From: Tannerella forsythia
Lineage (GTDB): Bacteria; Bacteroidota; Bacteroidia; Bacteroidales; Tannerellaceae
Direction of reading: 5' to 3'
Assembly: GCF_001006485.1 (NCBI RefSeq)
Contig: NZ_JUET01000058.1
Location: 186,001 to 250,000, forward strand
DNA length: 64,000 bases
In this document: piece by piece, positions 1 through 9,213 of the stretch
Layout of the letters: each line of letters starts with the position of its first letter
Numbering within the stretch: the first letter of the stretch is position 1
The notes under the pieces: model-generated
Told to the model about the DNA's origin: nothing
Seen by the model: the letters and a program-made list of their open reading frames with translations, nothing else
The model's database searches: none
Translations under genes and position numbers: made by a program

Positions 1-2
1 CC

Positions 3-932
3 GGAGTGGTAGGCGCAATCGATAATTCCATCGGAGTGGTAGGCGTTGCACCGAAATGCAAAATGATACCGATAAGAATATTCTCAGATAATTATGTAAT
101 AACGCCTGTTCAAATAGATATTAATGTGAGAGGGCTTAGACATGCTTACCAATCCGGTGCTGATGTTATCAACAATTCATGGGGACTTAATAGCTACAAA
201 AGCCCTACTCATGATGCCGTTATTAGCGAATGTATTCTTCGGGGAAGAAGCGGAAAAGGATGCGTAGTTGTTTTTTGTTCTCATAATGATGGAAAACCTC
301 GGGTACGCTACCTTGCCAATCTTCCGAATGTAATGGCTGTAGGTTCCGTGGATAATAAAGGGAGACGCGTAGGGAGTTCCAACTACGGTAAAGACCTGGA
401 TGTGGTCGCTCCTGTTGGCCCAGACGGAAAAGAAGATGCGGCTATAAGAGTCTATACAACCGATTTACAAGGACCTAAAGGCACCAATACGGCGCCCGGT
501 CCTGCAGGTGATTATCGCCATGGTTTTCGGGGTACTTCGGCTGCCTGTCCGCAGGTAGCGGGGATTGCCGCATTGATCTTGTCCGTTAATCCGCATCTGT
601 ACGAACATGAAGTCCGGAGTATTATCGAAATGACATGCCGTAAACTGGACCGTTATGAGTTTAAAGAGACGCCGAACCATCCCAACGGTTCCTGGAATAA
701 TGAGGTGGGGTACGGCTTGGTAGACGCCGAAGCCGCCGTCCAAGCGGCAAACTGTATCTATAATTTGGCGAATAACATATCGTCCAACCGATTTGCCCGG
801 AGCTGCGGTTCCGGTTTTACATTGCAGAATGTAACGGTCTCTAATCGTGCAAAATTGACGGTCAAATCGCCTGAAACGTCCGTTAACGGAACATTTGAGG
901 TGAATTCAGGTTGTTGCTTTGAGATAAGATAA
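3..932 (+). CDS. Subtilisin-like serine protease (S8), 5'-truncated by the window edge
   Basis: This is the C-terminal part of a secreted S8 family peptidase; the open frame runs to the left edge, so the start, signal peptide and the catalytic Asp and His lie outside. Counting from the GTG at base 6, residues 54-60 read DVINNSWG-like, CSHNDG near 91-96 supplies the oxyanion Asn, and GTSAACP near 176-182 carries the nucleophile Ser. After about residue 250 comes a short beta-rich tail (pattern NGTFEV...FEIR) common in Bacteroidetes surface proteins; it lacks the glycine/lysine ending typical of type IX sorting domains. A hairpin terminator follows. The substrate cannot be deduced. The family call is secure and the cellular location is inferred. 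Confidence 0.9.
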   Translation, partial: GVVGAIDNSIGVVGVAPKCKMIPIRIFSDNYVITPVQIDINVRGLRHAYQSGADVINNSWGLNSYKSPTHDAVISECILRGRSGKGCVVVFCSHNDGKPRVRYLANLPNVMAVGSVDNKGRRVGSSNYGKDLDVVAPVGPDGKEDAAIRVYTTDLQGPKGTNTAPGPAGDYRHGFRGTSAACPQVAGIAALILSVNPHLYEHEVRSIIEMTCRKLDRYEFKETPNHPNGSWNNEVGYGLVDAEAAVQAANCIYNLANNISSNRFARSCGSGFTLQNVTVSNRAKLTVKSPETSVNGTFEVNSGCCFEIR

Positions 933-970
933 TAAAAGGAGATAACAGGAACTCGTGTTCGGAGAATTTT

Positions 971-1011
971 GAGGGTGTGTCAAAACGCTATGTTTGGGCA
1001 CACCCTCTTTT
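971..1011 (+). terminator. Rho-independent terminator after the protease gene
   Basis: A perfect 9-base stem GAGGGTGTG (971-979) pairs with CACACCCTC (999-1007) and is followed by TTTT. Almost the same stem ends the DUF1080 gene near 43.86 kb. Confidence 0.75.
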
Positions 1012-1040
1012 AGATGTGTAAATTCCTCCGGACTTTATTT

Positions 1041-1126
1041 AGCCTGCTTGGTGCTGTTCGAACAGACTGTTGTGACCGGATTTAATACGGTTGCTCTGAA
1101 GATTATTTGCAGAGCAGGCTTCTTTT
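1041..1126 (+). other. Structured stretch upstream of aroK
   Basis: AGCCTGCT (1041-1048) is the exact reverse complement of AGCAGGCT (1113-1120), which is followed by a T-rich run. Between them lie CTGTTCGAACAG (1054-1065), ACCG/CGGT (1075-1078 with 1088-1091) and GCTCTG/CAGAGC (1093-1098 with 1110-1115). The last stem competes with the outer one for bases 1113-1115. It could be a second terminator or an attenuator-like leader; the function is not established. Confidence 0.35.
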
Positions 1127-1139
1127 AAGATTTATTTTC

Positions 1140-1147
1140 TACCTTTG
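1140..1147 (+). promoter_or_regulatory. Bacteroidetes -7 box for aroK
   Basis: TACCTTTG matches the Bacteroidetes consensus TAnnTTTG and lies 20 bases before the aroK ATG. No clear TTTG -33 element is visible. Confidence 0.55.
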
Positions 1148-1167
1148 TCCCCGAAAAAGTCAGTAGC

Positions 1168-1704
1168 ATGAGACGCATTTTCCTGATTGGCTACATGGGA
1201 GCCGGTAAGACGACGATGGGCAAAGAGCTTTCGAAGCAAAGCGGATTGTCATTTATTGATCTCGATCACTTTATGGAGGGGCGATATCGTAAAACGGTTC
1301 GACAGCTTTTTGAAGAGAAGGGAGAAGAGACGTTTCGGCAAATCGAGAAAAAGGCCTTGCATGAAGTGGCTGATTTTGAAAACGTGGTTATATCTACCGG
1401 AGGAGGGACTCCGTGTTTTTTTGACAACATGGCATACATGAATTCGATCGGGACGACGGTCTACTTAAAGGCTTCACCTCAAGGGCTGTCCGAGCGTCTT
1501 GAACATTGCAGACCGAATCGCCCTTTGTTGAAGGGACTTTCGGGAGAAGGCTTGATGAATTTCGTCGCAGAATCATTGGCGCAGCGTGTGCCTTTTTACG
1601 AGCAGGCACACATTACGTTCGATGTAGAAGTATTGGTCACCGAGCATCACGTCATAGCACAAGCATCGAAGCTTCAAGAAATGATCGACACACGCTATTC
1701 GTAA
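1168..1704 (+). CDS. aroK: Shikimate kinase
   Basis: Phosphorylates shikimate to shikimate 3-phosphate with ATP, the fifth step of the chorismate pathway, in the cytoplasm. The 178-residue product has the normal family length. The Walker A loop GYMGAGKTT lies at residues 8-16. Asp33 and Arg57 with GGG at 78-80 match the shikimate-binding residues, and CRPNRPLL is the lid region. The ATG at 1168 lies 20 bases after a TAnnTTTG box, so the leader is short. It is transcribed in the same direction as korAB but separated by about 60 bases with its own candidate operator, so it need not be co-transcribed. The call is secure. Confidence 0.95.
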   Translation: MRRIFLIGYMGAGKTTMGKELSKQSGLSFIDLDHFMEGRYRKTVRQLFEEKGEETFRQIEKKALHEVADFENVVISTGGGTPCFFDNMAYMNSIGTTVYLKASPQGLSERLEHCRPNRPLLKGLSGEGLMNFVAESLAQRVPFYEQAHITFDVEVLVTEHHVIAQASKLQEMIDTRYS

Positions 1705-1737
1705 AATATATATCCATATAATTATACTTTATTCTGA

Positions 1738-1755
1738 AAATATTGAACAATATTT
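1738..1755. promoter_or_regulatory. Perfect dyad just upstream of korA
   Basis: AAATATTG (1738-1745), two bases AA, then CAATATTT (1748-1755) form an exact 8-2-8 inverted repeat ending 8 bases before the korA ATG. A TATACTTT box lies at 1724-1731. The position at or just after the expected transcription start suits a repressor operator or an mRNA hairpin. The binding protein is unknown. Confidence 0.4.
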
Positions 1756-1763
1756 AAATTGTC

Positions 1764-3623
1764 ATGACAGAACCAACCAAAGTAACGACACTGGATCATG
1801 TGGTGATCCGTTTTTCGGGAGATAGCGGTGACGGTATGCAACTTACCGGTACGATCTTCTCCAATCTGTCGGCCATCTTCGGGAACGATATCTCCACGTT
1901 CCCCGACTATCCGGCCGAAGTGCGTGCGCCGCAAGGCTCACTGAGCGGTATTTCCGGCTTTCAGGTACATCTGGGAACAAAGAAAGTGTACACTCCCGGT
2001 GATAAGGCCGATGTACTGGTGGCCATGAACCCTGCGGCGCTTAAGGTTAACGTGAAGAATCTCAGACCGGGTTCGATCGTAATCATCGATTCCGACTCGT
2101 TCACGACGAGAGACCTTGAGAAGGCGGAGTTTAAGACCGAAGACCCTATGGAGGAGCTTGGTCTGACGAATGTGCAGGTCGTTTCCGCACCGATCTCGAC
2201 CATGGTACGTGACGGACTGGCCGAATTCGGGTTGGATAACAAATCGGCCTTGCGCTGCAAGAACATGTTTACGCTTGGGCTGGTTTGCTGGCTGTTTGAT
2301 CGTCCGTTAGATCATGCAATGACCATGCTTCAGACCAAGTTTGCTAAAAAACCGGATATCGCCAAAGCCAATATCAAGGCTCTGACCGATGGATATAACT
2401 ACGGAAACAACATTCATGCCTCCGTTTCGACTTACCGTATCGAAGGATCGAAGCAGAAGCCCGGCATTTATATGGATGTGAATGGAAATAATGCTACTTC
2501 GTACGGACTGATCGCTGCTGCCGAAAAAGCGAACCTTCGGTTGTTTCTCGGGAGCTATCCGATTACTCCCGCAACCGATATCTTACACGAACTGTCCAAG
2601 CACAAGAACCTTGGCGTCATCACCGTACAGGCCGAAGACGAGATCGCCGGCATTTGTACAGCGATCGGTGCCAGCTTTGCCGGCTGCTTGGGGGTGACAT
2701 CGACCTCCGGTCCCGGACTGGCGCTCAAGAGCGAAGCCATCGGGTTAGCCATGATTGCCGAGTTACCGTTGGTGGTCATCGACGTGCAGCGCGGAGGCCC
2801 GTCGACCGGTATGCCTACCAAGAGCGAACAGGCCGACTTGATGCAGGCGCTTTACGGACGAAACGGAGAAAGCCCAGTCGTTGTACTGGCTGCCTCGACT
2901 CCTACCGACTGTTTCGATATGGCCTATTGGGCCGGTAAGTTGGCTGTGGAGCATATGACTCCGGTCATTCTGCTGACGGATGCGTTTATTGCGAACGGTT
3001 CTGCCGCCTGGCGTATCCCGGATTACCTGAACGATTATCCGGAAATCAGACCGAACTACGTGGAGAATTACAGGAATCCCGAGCCGTGGAAAGCCTACCG
3101 GCGCGATAAGAATACGCTTGTCCGCTATTGGGCAGTGCCCGGAACCGAAGGGTTTACGCATCGTATCGGCGGGTTGGAGAAAGATTACGATACCAGTTCT
3201 ATCTCGACCGATCCCAGGAACCATCAGAAGATGGTGCAGACACGTCAGGGGAAAATCGACAAGATTGCAGATTATATTCCCGATGTCGAAGTGTTGGGCG
3301 ATCAGGATGCCGACCTGCTGATCGTAGGCTGGGGCGGCACGTACGGTCATCTGCATGAGGCGATGGACATTCTGCGTCAGAACGGTCATAAGATCGGATT
3401 GGCTCATTTCCGTTTTATCAACCCGTTGCCTAAAAATACGGAGCAAATCCTGAAACATTATCCCAACGTGGTGGTCGCCGAACAGAATAACGGACAGTTT
3501 GCCGGCTATCTGCGGAGTAAGATCAAAGACTTCAATCCGCATAAGTTTAATCGTATCAAAGGACAACCCTTTGTTGTATCCCGTTTGGTTGAAGAATTCA
3601 CGAAAATTATGGAGGGCAAATAA
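1764..3623 (+). CDS. korA: 2-oxoacid:acceptor oxidoreductase, fused gamma/alpha subunit
   Basis: Large subunit of the ferredoxin-dependent 2-oxoglutarate (2-oxoacid) oxidoreductase, which converts 2-oxoglutarate, CoA and oxidised acceptor to succinyl-CoA, CO2 and reduced acceptor. The 619 residues contain an N-terminal gamma domain (about 10-190, glycine-rich GDSGDGMQLTG at 19-29) followed by the alpha pyrimidine-binding domain (GSYPITPATDI, then STSGPGLALKSE) and a C-terminal domain near 510-610. This order is the usual KorA layout. The stop lies one base before the korB start, so the two genes are one operon. A perfect dyad sits just upstream. Substrate preference among 2-oxoacids is inferred from family resemblance. 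Confidence 0.92.
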   Translation: MTEPTKVTTLDHVVIRFSGDSGDGMQLTGTIFSNLSAIFGNDISTFPDYPAEVRAPQGSLSGISGFQVHLGTKKVYTPGDKADVLVAMNPAALKVNVKNLRPGSIVIIDSDSFTTRDLEKAEFKTEDPMEELGLTNVQVVSAPISTMVRDGLAEFGLDNKSALRCKNMFTLGLVCWLFDRPLDHAMTMLQTKFAKKPDIAKANIKALTDGYNYGNNIHASVSTYRIEGSKQKPGIYMDVNGNNATSYGLIAAAEKANLRLFLGSYPITPATDILHELSKHKNLGVITVQAEDEIAGICTAIGASFAGCLGVTSTSGPGLALKSEAIGLAMIAELPLVVIDVQRGGPSTGMPTKSEQADLMQALYGRNGESPVVVLAASTPTDCFDMAYWAGKLAVEHMTPVILLTDAFIANGSAAWRIPDYLNDYPEIRPNYVENYRNPEPWKAYRRDKNTLVRYWAVPGTEGFTHRIGGLEKDYDTSSISTDPRNHQKMVQTRQGKIDKIADYIPDVEVLGDQDADLLIVGWGGTYGHLHEAMDILRQNGHKIGLAHFRFINPLPKNTEQILKHYPNVVVAEQNNGQFAGYLRSKIKDFNPHKFNRIKGQPFVVSRLVEEFTKIMEGK

Positions 3624-3624
3624 A

Positions 3625-4641
3625 ATGATGAATACAGATTTGAAATATACTCCCAAAGATTATAAAAGCGATCAGTATGTGCGCTGGTGCCCCGGATGCG
3701 GCGATCATGCCACGTTAAACTGTCTGCACAAGGCCATGGCCGAAGTGGGGATACCGCCCCATCAGACGGCCGTGATCTCCGGTATCGGCTGCTCGTCGCG
3801 ATTGCCGTATTATATGAATGCGTATGGCTTTCATACCATTCACGGCCGCGGCGCCGCCATTGCGACGGGGGTGAAAACGGCACGTCCCGATCTGAGTGTC
3901 TGGCTCGTCACCGGCGACGGAGACTGTCTGGCCATCGGAGGAAATCACTTCATCCATGCCATTCGACGTAATGTCGATCTGAATATTGTGTTGATGAACA
4001 ATAAGATCTACGGGTTGACGAAGGGACAGTATTCTCCGACCTCCGATCGTGGATTCGTATCGAAAAGTTCGCCATACGGAACAGTGGAAGATCCGTTTAT
4101 TCCCGCCGAGCTGACATTGGGTGCCCGCGGCCATTTCTTCGCCCGTGCGCTTGATGTGGACCTGTCGAACCTGACGGATACTCTTGCGGCATCCGCCCGC
4201 CATAAAGGAGCATCCGTTACGGAGGTGCTTGTCAATTGCGTCATCTTTAATCATGGGATCCATCGGCAGGTTTCGGACCGCGAGGTACGTGCCGAGAAGA
4301 CGATTTTCCTGCGCCACGGCGAAAAGATGCTCTTCGGCAAAGACAATCAGAAGGGACTTGTGCTTGACGGCTTGAAGTTGAAGGCGGTGACACTTGGAGA
4401 AGACGGTTATACGATCGACGATATCCTTGTTCACGATGCGCACGAAAGAGATAACACGTTGCACATGATGCTTGCTATGATGAGAGACGAGATGCCTTTA
4501 GCACTCGGTATTATCCGCGATGTAGAAGCACCGGTGTACGATGAGTCCGTACATCGGCAGCTTGCCGATGTACAGGCTAAGAAGTCTCCCCGAACACTGC
4601 ACGAGATGTTGATGACCGGCGAGACGTGGGAAGTCAAGTAA
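3625..4641 (+). CDS. korB: 2-oxoacid:acceptor oxidoreductase beta subunit
   Basis: Thiamine-pyrophosphate-binding beta subunit that partners KorA. CPGCG is at residues 22-26, and the TPP/Mg motif runs from GDGD at 97-100 to NN at 125-126. The open frame extends further upstream inside korA, but ATGATG at 3625 follows GGAGGG at 3611-3616 with ideal spacing, an unusually clear Shine-Dalgarno for this phylum, giving 338 residues. No separate ferredoxin-like delta subunit gene is present nearby, so electrons probably pass to an external ferredoxin. A strong terminator follows. Confidence 0.93.
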   Translation: MMNTDLKYTPKDYKSDQYVRWCPGCGDHATLNCLHKAMAEVGIPPHQTAVISGIGCSSRLPYYMNAYGFHTIHGRGAAIATGVKTARPDLSVWLVTGDGDCLAIGGNHFIHAIRRNVDLNIVLMNNKIYGLTKGQYSPTSDRGFVSKSSPYGTVEDPFIPAELTLGARGHFFARALDVDLSNLTDTLAASARHKGASVTEVLVNCVIFNHGIHRQVSDREVRAEKTIFLRHGEKMLFGKDNQKGLVLDGLKLKAVTLGEDGYTIDDILVHDAHERDNTLHMMLAMMRDEMPLALGIIRDVEAPVYDESVHRQLADVQAKKSPRTLHEMLMTGETWEVK

Positions 4642-4665
4642 GTCGTTGTACTTAGATAAGACAGG

Positions 4666-4703
4666 AAAAAGTCGTCCCTTAAGACGAGGAGGCGACTTTT
4701 TTT
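4666..4703 (+). terminator. Rho-independent terminator after korB
   Basis: AAAAAGTCG (4666-4674) pairs with CGACTTTTT (4693-4701) and ends in a T run. The following 200 bases up to ftsX show no other clear feature except a weak TTCTTTTG box at 4881-4888. Confidence 0.8.
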
Positions 4704-4953
4704 AATGCCATACAGAGGGTCGGTAGGGAAGAGTAGGCGGAAGCATCAGGAGTTCTTCGGCCAATCGCCCACGATAAAGATGGGGCAGGCCATTATGTAT
4801 GAGATGTCGAAAACTGCGAAAAGTTTAGGATGTTCGCGTTAAATAATACTAACATATTGTGTTGTTCCGCAAATAAATCGTTCTTTTGCACTAAAATTGG
4901 GTAGGTCATATCCTGATTACCTCCCAATGGTTGCAGAAATAACGTACAGGAGC

Positions 4954-5832
4954 ATGACAGCAAGCAAGAAGAAAGCGCCGATTTCGTTTTTCAACTCCCG
5001 CCTGATTTCCGTCATAAGCATTGCACTCGCATTGTATATGATGGGTCTTTTCTTTATATTCGGGCTGATAAGTAAAGAATTGTCGGTTTATATGAAGGAG
5101 AACATTGCGTTTTCCATCCTCCTCAAAGAGGATATCAAAGAGGCTGATATCCGGCAAATGGAGAGGCAGTTGAATGCACAACCGTTCATCAAGAGCGCGA
5201 AATACATCTCGAAGGAGGAGGCGGCCCGGGAGATGGTCGCCGAATTGGGAGAAGACCCGCAGATGTTTCTTGGATTTAATCCCTTTCAGGCGTCGATGGA
5301 GGTAAAGTTAAAATCCGCCTATGCCAATCCGGACAGTTTGCAACAAATTGAAAAGAAGCTCACTTCATATACGAATGTGTCGGAATTGCTGTATCAGAAA
5401 GATATCATGCAGGTGGTGAACAACAACGTCCGGCGTATCGGCCTGGTATTGTTTATGCTGATAACGATTCTGGTTCTGATTTCGTTTGTATTGATTAGCA
5501 ATACCATCCGGCTGTTGATTTATTCGAAGCGTTTCTTAGTGTACACCATGCGGCTCGTCGGAGCCACCCCGGCGTTTATCCGCCGGCCGTTTATCCGCTA
5601 TAATATTGTCAGCGGACTGATTGCCGGCGTACTGGCAATAATGATGCTGATGGGTACGTTGTATTATCTGGAAGGTGAACTTGCCGGATTAGAGCAAATA
5701 CTGCGCGGTGAAGGGTTACTTATTGTTTATGGTGCGGTGCTTGTGTTGGGGATCGTGCTGGCGGTATTGGCAGCCTGGTTTGCCGTAAACCGCTATATGT
5801 ATATGGCTGTAGGAAAAATGTATTATATTTAA
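4954..5832 (+). CDS. ftsX: Cell division ABC-transporter permease FtsX
   Basis: FtsX is the membrane half of the FtsEX complex, which links the divisome to peptidoglycan hydrolases. The product has one N-terminal membrane segment (starting around SRLISVISIALAL), a large extracytoplasmic domain with KYISKEEA, and three C-terminal segments, the usual FtsX topology. I chose the ATG at 4954 (292 residues, beginning MTASKKK) because related proteins start shortly before the basic stretch; in-frame alternatives are ATG 4927 and TTG 4897. No ftsE is adjacent, which is common in Bacteroidales. The DUF3098 gene and uppP follow at 24 bases and with a 4-base overlap, indicating an envelope-assembly operon. 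Confidence 0.88.
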   Translation: MTASKKKAPISFFNSRLISVISIALALYMMGLFFIFGLISKELSVYMKENIAFSILLKEDIKEADIRQMERQLNAQPFIKSAKYISKEEAAREMVAELGEDPQMFLGFNPFQASMEVKLKSAYANPDSLQQIEKKLTSYTNVSELLYQKDIMQVVNNNVRRIGLVLFMLITILVLISFVLISNTIRLLIYSKRFLVYTMRLVGATPAFIRRPFIRYNIVSGLIAGVLAIMMLMGTLYYLEGELAGLEQILRGEGLLIVYGAVLVLGIVLAVLAAWFAVNRYMYMAVGKMYYI

Positions 5833-5856
5833 ACAGAAGGATATATTAGAACAAAC

Positions 5857-6111
5857 ATGAAAGATTTTGCATTTGGGAAGAGCAATTTTATCTGGGTCGG
5901 AGTTTCCGTCTTCTTGATTATTGTTGGTTTCGCTCTGATGAGTGGAGGCGGGTCGAAAGACGGCATCTCTTTCAATCCTGAGATTTTCAGCAAACAGCGT
6001 ATTGTTATTGCCCCGATCGTGACGATGGTCGGATTTATACTTATGGTTTTCGCTATTTTGAAAGGGGATAAGAAAACCGCGGAACATAAGGACGAAACCC
6101 TCGGCGAATGA
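5857..6111 (+). CDS. DUF3098 small membrane protein
   Basis: An 84-residue protein with two predicted membrane segments (about residues 10-30 and 49-68) separated by a short polar loop, and a charged C-terminal tail. It matches the DUF3098 family that in Bacteroidetes sits between ftsX and uppP. Its last codons overlap the uppP start in an ATGA arrangement, so translation is probably coupled. The function is unknown; its neighbours suggest a role in cell envelope synthesis or division. Confidence 0.85.
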   Translation: MKDFAFGKSNFIWVGVSVFLIIVGFALMSGGGSKDGISFNPEIFSKQRIVIAPIVTMVGFILMVFAILKGDKKTAEHKDETLGE

Positions 6112-6920
6112 GCTGGATCGAAGCGGTTATTCTCGGAATCATTCAGGGGCTGACGGAGTTTTTGCCGGTCAGCAGCAGTGGGCATCTGACCATTGCCGGC
6201 ACACTGTTCGGGATGAAGAGCGGTGAAGAGATTCTCGCTTTCACCACGTTGCTTCATGTGGCTACGGTATGCAGCACCATCGTTGTGCTGTGGGGAGAGA
6301 TCACAGACCTGTTCAAAGGTTTTTTTGCGTTTCGGCGCAACGAAGAGACGTTAACCGTTGCGAAGCTTTTACTCTCTGCCGTACCGGTCGGCATTATCGG
6401 ACTGTTTTTTAAGGATCAGGTCGAGGCCGTATTCGGGCAGGGGCTGTTTATTGTAGGGTGTATGTTGCTACTTACCGCTGCCTTGCTGCTGGTATCGTAT
6501 TTGACCAAGCCTGACGTGCGGAAAGATCGAATCTCGTTTCGCGATGCTCTGATCATCGGAGTGGCGCAGGCTTGCGCCGTTATGCCGGGCCTCTCGCGAT
6601 CGGGTGCGACCATTGCAACGGGCATAATGCTCGGGAACAAGAAAGAGCGGGTAGCGAAGTTTTCGTTTTTGATGGTACTCATCCCGGTCTTGGGCGAAGC
6701 CCTGCTCGATGTGTTGAAGATGCTTAAGGGCGATGAGGTCTCGGCTTATGCGACCATGTCGCCGGTAGCGATGTTATGCGGTTTTGCGGCGGCTTTCGTT
6801 TCGGGGGCTGTTGCCTGCAAATGGATGATCGGCATCGTCAAGCGGGGTAAGCTGATCTATTTCGCTTATTATTGTATGGCTATCGGAACGCTGGCCATCA
6901 TCTATTCATTCTTTAAATAA
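6108..6920 (+). CDS. uppP: Undecaprenyl-diphosphatase (bacitracin resistance)
   Basis: Removes a phosphate from undecaprenyl diphosphate, recycling the lipid carrier for peptidoglycan and O-antigen synthesis at the inner membrane. The 270-residue multi-span protein shows both signature motifs: [15 protein letters not shown] at residues 13-27 (catalytic Glu17, His26) and PGLSRSG at 160-166 carrying the conserved Arg. The start overlaps the DUF3098 stop (ATGA). truB follows after 11 bases, so all of ftsX to folK may be one long transcript. Confidence 0.95.
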   Translation: MSWIEAVILGIIQGLTEFLPVSSSGHLTIAGTLFGMKSGEEILAFTTLLHVATVCSTIVVLWGEITDLFKGFFAFRRNEETLTVAKLLLSAVPVGIIGLFFKDQVEAVFGQGLFIVGCMLLLTAALLLVSYLTKPDVRKDRISFRDALIIGVAQACAVMPGLSRSGATIATGIMLGNKKERVAKFSFLMVLIPVLGEALLDVLKMLKGDEVSAYATMSPVAMLCGFAAAFVSGAVACKWMIGIVKRGKLIYFAYYCMAIGTLAIIYSFFK

Positions 6921-6931
6921 ACGAGGCTGCG

Positions 6932-7651
6932 ATGGATTTTCTTGCGGGTGAAATCGTATGTTTTGACAAGCCGTTGGACTGGACATCGTTCGATTTGGTG
7001 AACAAGTTCCGCTATCTGCTATCCCGCAGGCTGAAGGTTAAAAAGATCAAAGTAGGACATGCCGGGACGTTGGATCCCAAGGCGACGGGGGTTCTGATTG
7101 TCTGCACGGGGAAGGCGACGAAGCGTATCGACGAGTTCCAGTATCAGACGAAGGAATATGTGGCGACTTTACAACTGGGGGCGACTACTCCGTCTTTCGA
7201 TCTGGAGAAGGAAATCGATTGTACTTATCCGACCGGACATATCACGCGCGAGTTGGTCGAGCAAACGTTGACTACATTCGTGGGCACGATCCGGCAGGTA
7301 CCGCCTGTTTTTTCGGCCTGCAAGGTGGGGGGGAAGCGCGCTTACGAGCTGGCACGCAGAGGCGAGGAAGTCGCCTTAAAAGCAAAGACGCTTGTTATCG
7401 ACGAGTTGGAATTGCTGGAATATGCGCTTCCGGTCATCAAGATACGGGTAGTTTGCAGCAAAGGAACGTATATCCGTGCGTTGGCACGCGACATCGGGAT
7501 AGCTCTCCGTTCCGGAGCGCATCTGATCGCCTTGCAACGTACGCGTATCGGTGAGGTGACCCTCGACTGTTGCATCCGTCCCGAAGAGATGGAGACTTTT
7601 CTGGATCGTACGCTGGCAGAGTTGTCTCATCCGGTTGAATCATCGAATTAA
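6932..7651 (+). CDS. truB: tRNA pseudouridine(55) synthase
   Basis: Isomerises uridine 55 to pseudouridine in the T-arm of tRNAs. The 239-residue protein has the TruB signature GHAGTLDPKATG at residues 42-53 with the catalytic Asp48, then KEY, FSA(C)KVGGKRAY-like and CSKGTYIRALARDIG segments. It is slightly short at the C terminus and lacks a clear PUA domain, as in many Bacteroidetes homologues. It lies in the + strand run between uppP and queA with gaps of 11 and 14 bases. Confidence 0.95.
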   Translation: MDFLAGEIVCFDKPLDWTSFDLVNKFRYLLSRRLKVKKIKVGHAGTLDPKATGVLIVCTGKATKRIDEFQYQTKEYVATLQLGATTPSFDLEKEIDCTYPTGHITRELVEQTLTTFVGTIRQVPPVFSACKVGGKRAYELARRGEEVALKAKTLVIDELELLEYALPVIKIRVVCSKGTYIRALARDIGIALRSGAHLIALQRTRIGEVTLDCCIRPEEMETFLDRTLAELSHPVESSN

Positions 7652-7665
7652 AATAAAATAATCAT

Positions 7666-8715
7666 ATGAAACTCTCAAACTTCAAATTCAATTTGCCGCC
7701 GGAACTGATTGCGGCGTATCCGGCACCGCACCGCGACGAGTCTCGCCTGATGGTCTTGCATCGGAATACCGGCAAGATTGAGCATAAGGTCTTCAAAGAC
7801 CTCCTCAAATATTTCGGCGCCGGCGACGTGTTCGTGATGAACAATACACGGGTGTTTCCGGCTCGTTTGTACGGCAATAAGGAAAAGACCGGTGCTAAAA
7901 TCGAAGTCTTCCTGCTTCGAGAGCTGAATGAGAGCATGCGTTTGTGGGATGTGCTGGTTGATCCGGCGCGTAAGATTCGTATCGGCAACAAGCTCTACTT
8001 CGGGAAGAATGACTCGATGGTAGCGGAAGTAATTGACAATACCACTTCACGCGGACGGACGTTGCGTTTCCTCTACGACGGCACGCACGAAGAGTTTGTC
8101 AAAGCACTGTTTGCTTTGGGCGAAACGCCGCTGCCCAAATATATGAACCGACCGGCCGAGCCTGACGATGTAGAGCGTTATCAGACGATTTACGCTACGG
8201 AAGAGGGCGCCGTTGTCGCTCCGGCTGCAGGGCTGCACTTCAGCCGCGAGTTGATGAAACGGCTTGAGATCAAAGATTGCAACTTTGTTTATCTGACCGT
8301 ACATTCCGGCTTGGGCATCTATCGCGAGATTGACGTCGAAGATTTGTCGAAACATAAGGTCGATTCCGAGCAGATGATTATTAATGGCGAAGTGGTGGAG
8401 GCCGTCAACAAGGCCAAAGGCAACGGTCGCAAGGTATGTGCCGTGGGTACCTCGGTGATGCGTGCCATTGAAACGGCGGTCGGGACAGACCGTAACCTGA
8501 AAGAGTATGACGGATGGACGAACAAGTTTATCTTCCTGCCATACGAGTTCAGCATTGCTAACGCAATGATTACGAACTTTCATATGCCGCTCTCTACGTT
8601 GCTGATGATGACAGCTTCGTTCGGAGGGTATGACTTGACGATGGAAGCCTACCGGATAGCGATCAAGGAGAAATACCGTTTTTGTGCTTACGGCGATGCC
8701 ATGTTGATTTTATGA
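7666..8715 (+). CDS. queA: S-adenosylmethionine:tRNA ribosyltransferase-isomerase
   Basis: Transfers and isomerises the ribosyl group of SAM onto 7-aminomethyl-deazaguanine tRNA to give epoxyqueuosine. The 349-residue protein begins [19 protein letters not shown] and contains the family segments [33 protein letters not shown] and [13 protein letters not shown]. The stop overlaps the start of folK by four bases (ATGA), so the two are translationally coupled. Length and motifs are typical. Confidence 0.95.
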   Translation: MKLSNFKFNLPPELIAAYPAPHRDESRLMVLHRNTGKIEHKVFKDLLKYFGAGDVFVMNNTRVFPARLYGNKEKTGAKIEVFLLRELNESMRLWDVLVDPARKIRIGNKLYFGKNDSMVAEVIDNTTSRGRTLRFLYDGTHEEFVKALFALGETPLPKYMNRPAEPDDVERYQTIYATEEGAVVAPAAGLHFSRELMKRLEIKDCNFVYLTVHSGLGIYREIDVEDLSKHKVDSEQMIINGEVVEAVNKAKGNGRKVCAVGTSVMRAIETAVGTDRNLKEYDGWTNKFIFLPYEFSIANAMITNFHMPLSTLLMMTASFGGYDLTMEAYRIAIKEKYRFCAYGDAMLIL

Positions 8716-9191
8716 CAACAGGCACACAGACAAACCATGTTTACTTGAGTTTAGGCTCCAATCAGGGGAATAAGCGAAGAAATATGATTACAGCATTGGC
8801 ACTGTTGGCCGAAAGGGCGGGAGATATTCCTACCCTTTCGGCTTTTTATGAGACCGAACCGTGGGGGTTCGATTCGGACCATACGTTCCTTAATGCCGTG
8901 GCATACCTGCAAACGACACTTTCGCCTACAGACCTGCTGGTACTTACGCAGCAGATTGAATGCGAGTTGGGACGTACGGTCAAAAGCGAGAACCGCATTT
9001 ATCATGACCGTCCGATCGATATCGATATCTTGCTGTACGACGATTTAGTGTGTGAGACGCCCGAGCTTACCGTTCCTCACCCGCTGATGCACCGTCGGCG
9101 GTTTGTGCTCGAGCCGCTGGCCGAGGTAGCGCCGGCACTCCGCCATCCGGTATTGCATCGCACGGTCGACGAGCTGCTTCACGCCCTGTGA
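8712..9191 (+). CDS. folK: HPPK, folate biosynthesis pyrophosphokinase
   Basis: Transfers pyrophosphate from ATP to 6-hydroxymethyl-7,8-dihydropterin in folate synthesis. The ATG at 8712 overlapping the queA stop is preferred over an upstream TTG at 8682; it gives 159 residues. Motifs are YLSLGSNQG near the N terminus, FYETEPWGF, and [11 protein letters not shown] with the metal-binding Asp pair, followed by [15 protein letters not shown]. It ends the + strand housekeeping run and converges on the DUF4139 gene 22 bases away. Confidence 0.93.
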   Translation: MTTGTQTNHVYLSLGSNQGNKRRNMITALALLAERAGDIPTLSAFYETEPWGFDSDHTFLNAVAYLQTTLSPTDLLVLTQQIECELGRTVKSENRIYHDRPIDIDILLYDDLVCETPELTVPHPLMHRRRFVLEPLAEVAPALRHPVLHRTVDELLHAL

Positions 9192-9213
9192 CACAGTCGC
9201 GACATGACCGTCG

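Noticed and set aside
2763-3656. Long open frame antisense to korA
   Set aside because: Lies wholly over the well-supported korA/korB genes on the other strand and has no recognisable domain; typical shadow of a conserved GC-rich gene.
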